Source: Streptomyces fulvoviolaceus | GTDB lineage: Bacteria; Actinomycetota; Actinomycetes; Streptomycetales; Streptomycetaceae | DNA length: 64,000 nucleotides | Direction of reading: 5' to 3' | NCBI RefSeq assembly: GCF_000718165.1 | Contig: NZ_JOEY01000018.1 | Coordinates: 1 to 64,000, forward strand | Shown: in pieces, positions 60,196 to 64,000 of the stretch | Layout: every line of letters begins with the position of its first letter | Position numbering within the stretch: position 1 is the first letter of the stretch | Program-made: the position numbers and the translations under genes | Notes under the pieces: generated by a model | The model's input: only the letters and a program-made list of their open reading frames with translations | Told to the model about the DNA's origin: nothing | Database searches by the model: none

Positions 60196-61677
60196 ATGAC
60201 GACCACCACCTCCCCCTCCTCACCGGCCAGGGCGACCGCGCTCTCGCCCCATGCCACCGCCCGCGCGGGCGGGCTGCACCCGGCAGGAGTGTTCATCCTG
60301 CTGGCGGGCGCATTCCTGCCGATCATGGACTTCTTCATCACCAACGTGGCACTGCCCAGCATCGACGCCTCCCTGCGGGCTTCCGCGTCCTCGCTGGAGC
60401 TGGTGATAGCCGGATACGGCGTCGCGTACGCCACCCTGCTCGTCCTCGGCGGCCGGCTGGGCGACCGCTACGGCCGCCGCCGTCTGTTCCTCGGTGCGCT
60501 CGTGGGCTTCGTACTGGCCTCGCTGGCCTGCGGTGTCGCCCCGAGCGTGGGTGCTCTGATCGCGGCCCGCATCGTCCAGGGCGCCACCGCCGCCCTGCTG
60601 ATCCCCCAGGTGCTGGCGACCTTCCACCAGGTCCTCGAAGGGGAACGCAAGTCCCGTGCCGTGGCCCTGTACGGGGCCACCTCGGGCATCGCCGCCGTCG
60701 TCGGGCAACTGGTGGGCGGCCTGCTGGTCAGCGCGGACATCGCCGGTACCTCCTGGCGCCCGATCTTCCTGGTCAACGTACCCATCGGGGTGGTCGTGCT
60801 GATCGTCGCGGCCCGGATCGTGCCCGCCACCCGCTCGCACCACCCCGTCGGCATCGACCTGCCCGGCACCGTGCTGTTCGCCGCCACCCTGACCGCCCTG
60901 CTCGTCCCGCTCACGGAGGGCCACTCCTTGGGCTGGCCGTGGTGGACCTGGCTGATGCTCGCCGCCGCGGTCGTGCTCGGTGCTGCCACCTACGTCGTGG
61001 AGAAGCGCGCCGAGCGGCGCGGCGAGGTCCCGCTGCTGCCGCCGTCGCTGCTGCGCCTGCCGTCGATGTCCCGCGGCCTGGTCATGGTGTTCGCCTTCAG
61101 CATCGGCTTCGGCGCGTTCATGTTCGTCTTCGCCCTCACCGTCCAGAACGGCCTGCACGCCGACGCCCTGCACGGCGGTCTGGCGATCCTGCCGATGGCC
61201 CTGCTGTTCTTCGCCGGCTCGCTGTTCGCGCCGCGGCTCATCGGCCGATTCGGCAGGGCCGCGCTGTCGGCCGGCGCCGTCGTCCAACTCGCCGGACTGG
61301 TCTCCCTGGTGGCGGTCCTGCTCGTGAAGTGGCCGCACGTCAGCCTGTGGGCCATGGCCGTACCGCTCGCCCTGGCCGGGGCCGGGCAGTCGATGCTGTT
61401 CGCCGGCCTGTTCCGCAGCGTGCTCGCCGACGTCCCCGCCCATCTGGGCGGCATCGGCAGCGGGGTGCTGATCACTTTGCAGCAGAGCGGCCTGGCCCTC
61501 GGCGTGGCCACGCTCGGCACCCTCTACATCGGCCTCGCACCGCACGGCGTCTCGCACGCCTTCGCCGGAGTCGAGTACGTGCACATGGGCATCGTGGCCC
61601 TCCTCGCGATCGGCGCCGCCGCCCTGCCGCGCTTCACCGCCGCCGCGCCGGCCGCCACTCCCGTCGTCGAGGCCTGA
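60196..61677 (+). CDS. MFS transporter (DHA2, 14-TM drug:H+ antiporter type)
   Basis: A 493-residue major facilitator. Landmarks: LAGAFLPIMDFFITNVALPS (motif D1), YATLLVLGGRLGDRYGRRRL (motif A), ARIVQGATAALLIPQVLATF (motif B), GATSGIAAVVGQLVGGLLVS (motif C, drug antiporter signature) and a further 14-helix pattern. It likely exports a toxic compound such as a quinone, dye or drug. GGAG is 6 nt upstream. It is the first gene of a run with cydAB and is under the presumed MarR operator. Confidence 0.93.
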   Translation: MTTTTSPSSPARATALSPHATARAGGLHPAGVFILLAGAFLPIMDFFITNVALPSIDASLRASASSLELVIAGYGVAYATLLVLGGRLGDRYGRRRLFLGALVGFVLASLACGVAPSVGALIAARIVQGATAALLIPQVLATFHQVLEGERKSRAVALYGATSGIAAVVGQLVGGLLVSADIAGTSWRPIFLVNVPIGVVVLIVAARIVPATRSHHPVGIDLPGTVLFAATLTALLVPLTEGHSLGWPWWTWLMLAAAVVLGAATYVVEKRAERRGEVPLLPPSLLRLPSMSRGLVMVFAFSIGFGAFMFVFALTVQNGLHADALHGGLAILPMALLFFAGSLFAPRLIGRFGRAALSAGAVVQLAGLVSLVAVLLVKWPHVSLWAMAVPLALAGAGQSMLFAGLFRSVLADVPAHLGGIGSGVLITLQQSGLALGVATLGTLYIGLAPHGVSHAFAGVEYVHMGIVALLAIGAAALPRFTAAAPAATPVVEA

Positions 61678-61704
61678 ACCAGCCCCTTACGAAAGGGAGC
61701 AGTG

Positions 61705-63102
61705 ATGAGTCTTCTCGACTTGTCGCGATGGCAGTTCGCCATCACCGTCATGTTCCACATGACCTTCCCGGCGATCACCGTCGGACTCTCGATCTTCCTG
61801 TCGGTCGTCTACGGCCTGTACTGGCGCACCGGCAGGGCGGTCTACCTCCAGATGTTCCGGTTCTGGCGGCGCATCTTCGCCGTCGGCTTCGCGATCGGCG
61901 TGGTCGCCGGAGCCGTCATCACCTTCCAGATGGGCCTCAACTGGGGCGTGTACGGGGCGAAGACGGGCCCGATCATCGGGCCGATCATCGGCATGGAGGT
62001 CGTGACGGCCTTCTTCGTCGAGGCCGGCTTCATCGGCGTCCTGCTCTACGGGGACGGCCGTGTTCGCAAGGGCACGATGTTCGTGTCCACCGTGATGGTG
62101 TCGGTGGGCACCGTCCTGTCGTCGACGTGGATCATCGCGGCGAACTCCTGGATGCAGACGCCTGCCGGATTCAAGGTCGTCCACGGGCGGTTCGAGCCGA
62201 CGGACTGGATGCGCGTCATCTTCAACCCGTCGTTCATCTGGCGCTGGCCGCACATGCTGGCCGCCGTGCTGATCTCGGCGAGCTTCTTCGTCGCCGGGAT
62301 CTCGGCCTGGTACCTGGTCAAGGGACGCGCCAAGGGCTTCGCTCGCCGCTCGATGTCGATCGCCCTCGGGATCGCCGCGCTGCTGATGCCCGTTCAGCTG
62401 TACCTCGGTGACAGTGTGGCCGGGCATGAACTGCCGTATCAGCTCTCGAAGTTGGAGGCGATCGAAGGCAACTGGGACAACGGCGACACGGGCTTCGTCC
62501 TGTTCTCCGTCCCGGACCAGCAGGCCGCGCGGAACATCGCCGAGCTCGACATTCCCTGCCTCGGCAGCTACATCGCCAAGGACCTCAGCTGCAAGACGGC
62601 CATGCCCGGCCTGAAGCTCACCCCGGCCGCCGACCGGCCCGACATGGCCGCGACCTTCTGGGGTTTCCGCGTCATGTTCCTGGCGGCCGTGCTGATGTTC
62701 GGCACGGCGTTCGCCGCCACGGTCCTGCGCATGCGCAACCGCCTGTGGACCGCGCGCCGCTTCCACCGGTTCGTCCTCTGGACGACACCGGTGGGGATCC
62801 TGGCCATCCTCGGAGGCTGGGTCACCGCCGAAGCCGGACGGCAACCGTGGATCGTGTTCGGGCAGCTCCGCACCTCGGCAGCGGTGTCCCATCTGGCCCC
62901 CGGAGAAGTCCTGTTCTCGGTGATCGGCTTCTCCGTGCTCTACCTGATCATGCTGGTGGCCTACGTCGGCTACATCGTCCGCACCATGCGCATCGGCCCG
63001 GAACGCGACGACCCCCGACACGAACCTCCACCCCAGGCCGGTCCCGTTCCGCTTGCCGGGCCGCCCGCATCGTTCGCTCCGAGGGAGGTGGCGGCGCGAT
63101 GA
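61705..63102 (+). CDS. cydA: Cytochrome bd-type quinol oxidase subunit I, cyanide-insensitive (CioA-like)
   Basis: A 465-residue heme-bearing terminal oxidase subunit that oxidises quinol and reduces O2 to water. It has FAITVMFHMTFPAITVGLSI (N-terminal heme His about residue 18), NSWMQTPAGF, RWPHMLAAVLISASFFVAGI (second heme His) and GRQPWIVFGQLRTS (the GRQPW motif), with a short Q-loop as in the CIO subgroup rather than the long-loop E. coli type. GGGAG lies 5 nt before ATG 61705; a GTG 3 bp earlier is too close. It starts 27 bp after the MFS stop. Confidence 0.94.
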   Translation: MSLLDLSRWQFAITVMFHMTFPAITVGLSIFLSVVYGLYWRTGRAVYLQMFRFWRRIFAVGFAIGVVAGAVITFQMGLNWGVYGAKTGPIIGPIIGMEVVTAFFVEAGFIGVLLYGDGRVRKGTMFVSTVMVSVGTVLSSTWIIAANSWMQTPAGFKVVHGRFEPTDWMRVIFNPSFIWRWPHMLAAVLISASFFVAGISAWYLVKGRAKGFARRSMSIALGIAALLMPVQLYLGDSVAGHELPYQLSKLEAIEGNWDNGDTGFVLFSVPDQQAARNIAELDIPCLGSYIAKDLSCKTAMPGLKLTPAADRPDMAATFWGFRVMFLAAVLMFGTAFAATVLRMRNRLWTARRFHRFVLWTTPVGILAILGGWVTAEAGRQPWIVFGQLRTSAAVSHLAPGEVLFSVIGFSVLYLIMLVAYVGYIVRTMRIGPERDDPRHEPPPQAGPVPLAGPPASFAPREVAAR

Positions 63103-64000
63103 CCACCACCCTCTGGTCGGCGACCGTACTGGTCTGTCTCCTGATGTACGTCGTGCTGGACGGCTACGACCTCGGCATCGGCATTGCCACCCTCTTCGAA
63201 CGCGACCCCGCGCACCGGCGGCACATGCTGGAGTCCGTCGCGGTGGGCTGGGACGGCAACGAGACCTGGCTCATCCTGCTCGGCGTCGCACTCTGGGCGG
63301 GCTTCCCGCTCGCCTTCGGCACGCTCCTGCCGCACGCCTACCTGCCGATGACCGTGGTGCTGTTCTCCTTGGTCGTGCGCGGCGTGAGCGTCGAGATGGC
63401 GTCCCAGGCGCCGCCGGCTCCCCGCTGGACGGCCGCCTTCGGTGTGGCGTCGCTGCTGGCCTCGTTCGCACAGGGCTTCGCCCTGGGAACCCTGACCTCG
63501 GCGATACACCTGCGGGGTGGCGTCTACACCGGGTCGGCCTTCGGGGCCTTCAGCTGGTTCTGCGTGCTGTCGGGGCTCACGGTCACGGCCGCGTACACCG
63601 CTCTCGGCTACGCGTACACCAAGCACAAGTCGTCCGGGCCGCTGCGGGAGTCGGCGGGACGACGGGGCGCGGCCGTCACGGTGGTCGGGGGAGTGCTGCT
63701 GGTCGTGCTCCTCTTCGTCGTCAACGCCACCGCCGCGCCGCTGAACCTCGACAGCCCTGGGCGGGCCTTCGCGTTCGCAGTCCTGTTGCTGTTCGCCGCC
63801 GGGGGAGCGGGTACCTCGCTCGTCACGTTCCTGTGGAAGCGGCAGTCCGGGGCGGCGGACACCCTGCCGCTCGGCGGGCTGGTGATCGCGACGGTGTCCG
63901 TGTTCCTCGCACTCGGCGTGGCCCGCTACCCGATGCTCCTGCCGCCGGATCTCACCGTCGGCAGCGCGGCAGGCCCGCACTCCACGATGGTCTTCATCCT
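63099..64000 (+). CDS. cydB: Cytochrome bd-type quinol oxidase subunit II (CioB-like), cut by window end
   Basis: The frame from ATG 63099 (ATGA overlap with the cydA stop) stays open to the end of the window, about 300 residues. It contains LMYVVLDGYDLGIGIATLFE and GWDGNETWLILLGVALWAGF, the two CydB family signatures, and repeated hydrophobic helices. The protein normally has about 335-380 residues, so the last fraction is missing. CydB stabilises CydA and completes the oxidase. Confidence 0.93.
   Translation, partial: MTTTLWSATVLVCLLMYVVLDGYDLGIGIATLFERDPAHRRHMLESVAVGWDGNETWLILLGVALWAGFPLAFGTLLPHAYLPMTVVLFSLVVRGVSVEMASQAPPAPRWTAAFGVASLLASFAQGFALGTLTSAIHLRGGVYTGSAFGAFSWFCVLSGLTVTAAYTALGYAYTKHKSSGPLRESAGRRGAAVTVVGGVLLVVLLFVVNATAAPLNLDSPGRAFAFAVLLLFAAGGAGTSLVTFLWKRQSGAADTLPLGGLVIATVSVFLALGVARYPMLLPPDLTVGSAAGPHSTMVFI

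Overview
This window is high-GC actinobacterial chromosome, almost certainly Streptomyces. The evidence is strong G/C bias at third codon positions, GTG starts, ATGA/GTGA overlaps, a conservon (cvnABCD), a DUF5709 protein, a zinc-free L31 paralogue and an actinobacterial sulfur leader peptide. No rRNA, tRNA, CRISPR array or intact mobile element was found. About 60 genes are supported.

Region by region. (1) 1-1.9 kb: the end of a transketolase runs in frame into a transaldolase that lacks about 35 internal residues. A tyrosine-recombinase C-terminal remnant and a strong terminator follow, so this looks like an eroded accessory pentose-phosphate locus. (2) 1.9-8 kb, minus strand: APC permease, formamidase-type amidase, secreted peptidoglycan amidase, GAF regulator and aldehyde dehydrogenase. 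(3) 8.1-12.2 kb: xylose catabolism, with a ROK regulator and xylB divergent from xylA. (4) 12.3-24.5 kb: housekeeping and scattered functions, including a secreted phytase-like esterase, a SWIM/SNF2 pair, a fatty acid desaturase, an MpaB-type protein, and a PadR regulator divergent from a hydrolase with a perfect palindrome between them. (5) 24.6-30.1 kb: an MHYT membrane sensor followed by a conservon with a second roadblock protein. (6) 30.2-38.5 kb: TesB thioesterase and a DEAD-box helicase, a membrane hydrolase, L31, DUF5709, and an ECF sigma/anti-sigma pair divergent from a lipoprotein gene across three 19-bp repeats. (7) 38.5-49.6 kb: an asymmetric heterodimeric ABC exporter, an L,D-transpeptidase-like lipoprotein, a PNGase A-like protein, a dicarboxylate symporter, a MarR regulator divergent from an ABC exporter, and an MltG-like protein. 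(8) 49.6-54.8 kb: an ssuCBAD-like sulfonate operon with a flavoprotein monooxygenase and an upstream leader peptide. (9) 54.9-64 kb: YjbQ, a GntP permease divergent from a CitAB/DcuSR-like two-component system, and a MarR regulator divergent from an MFS efflux pump followed by cydAB (cyanide-insensitive type), which runs off the window.

The least ordinary items are the fused and internally deleted tkt-tal locus, the MarR-MFS-cydAB arrangement with a 16-bp perfect operator palindrome, the sulfonate leader peptide with alternative hairpins, the asymmetric ABC pair, the tandem repeats at the ECF locus, and the MHYT/conservon/second-roadblock run. None of these is proven to be a new system. All calls come from reading the sequence, without database searches.
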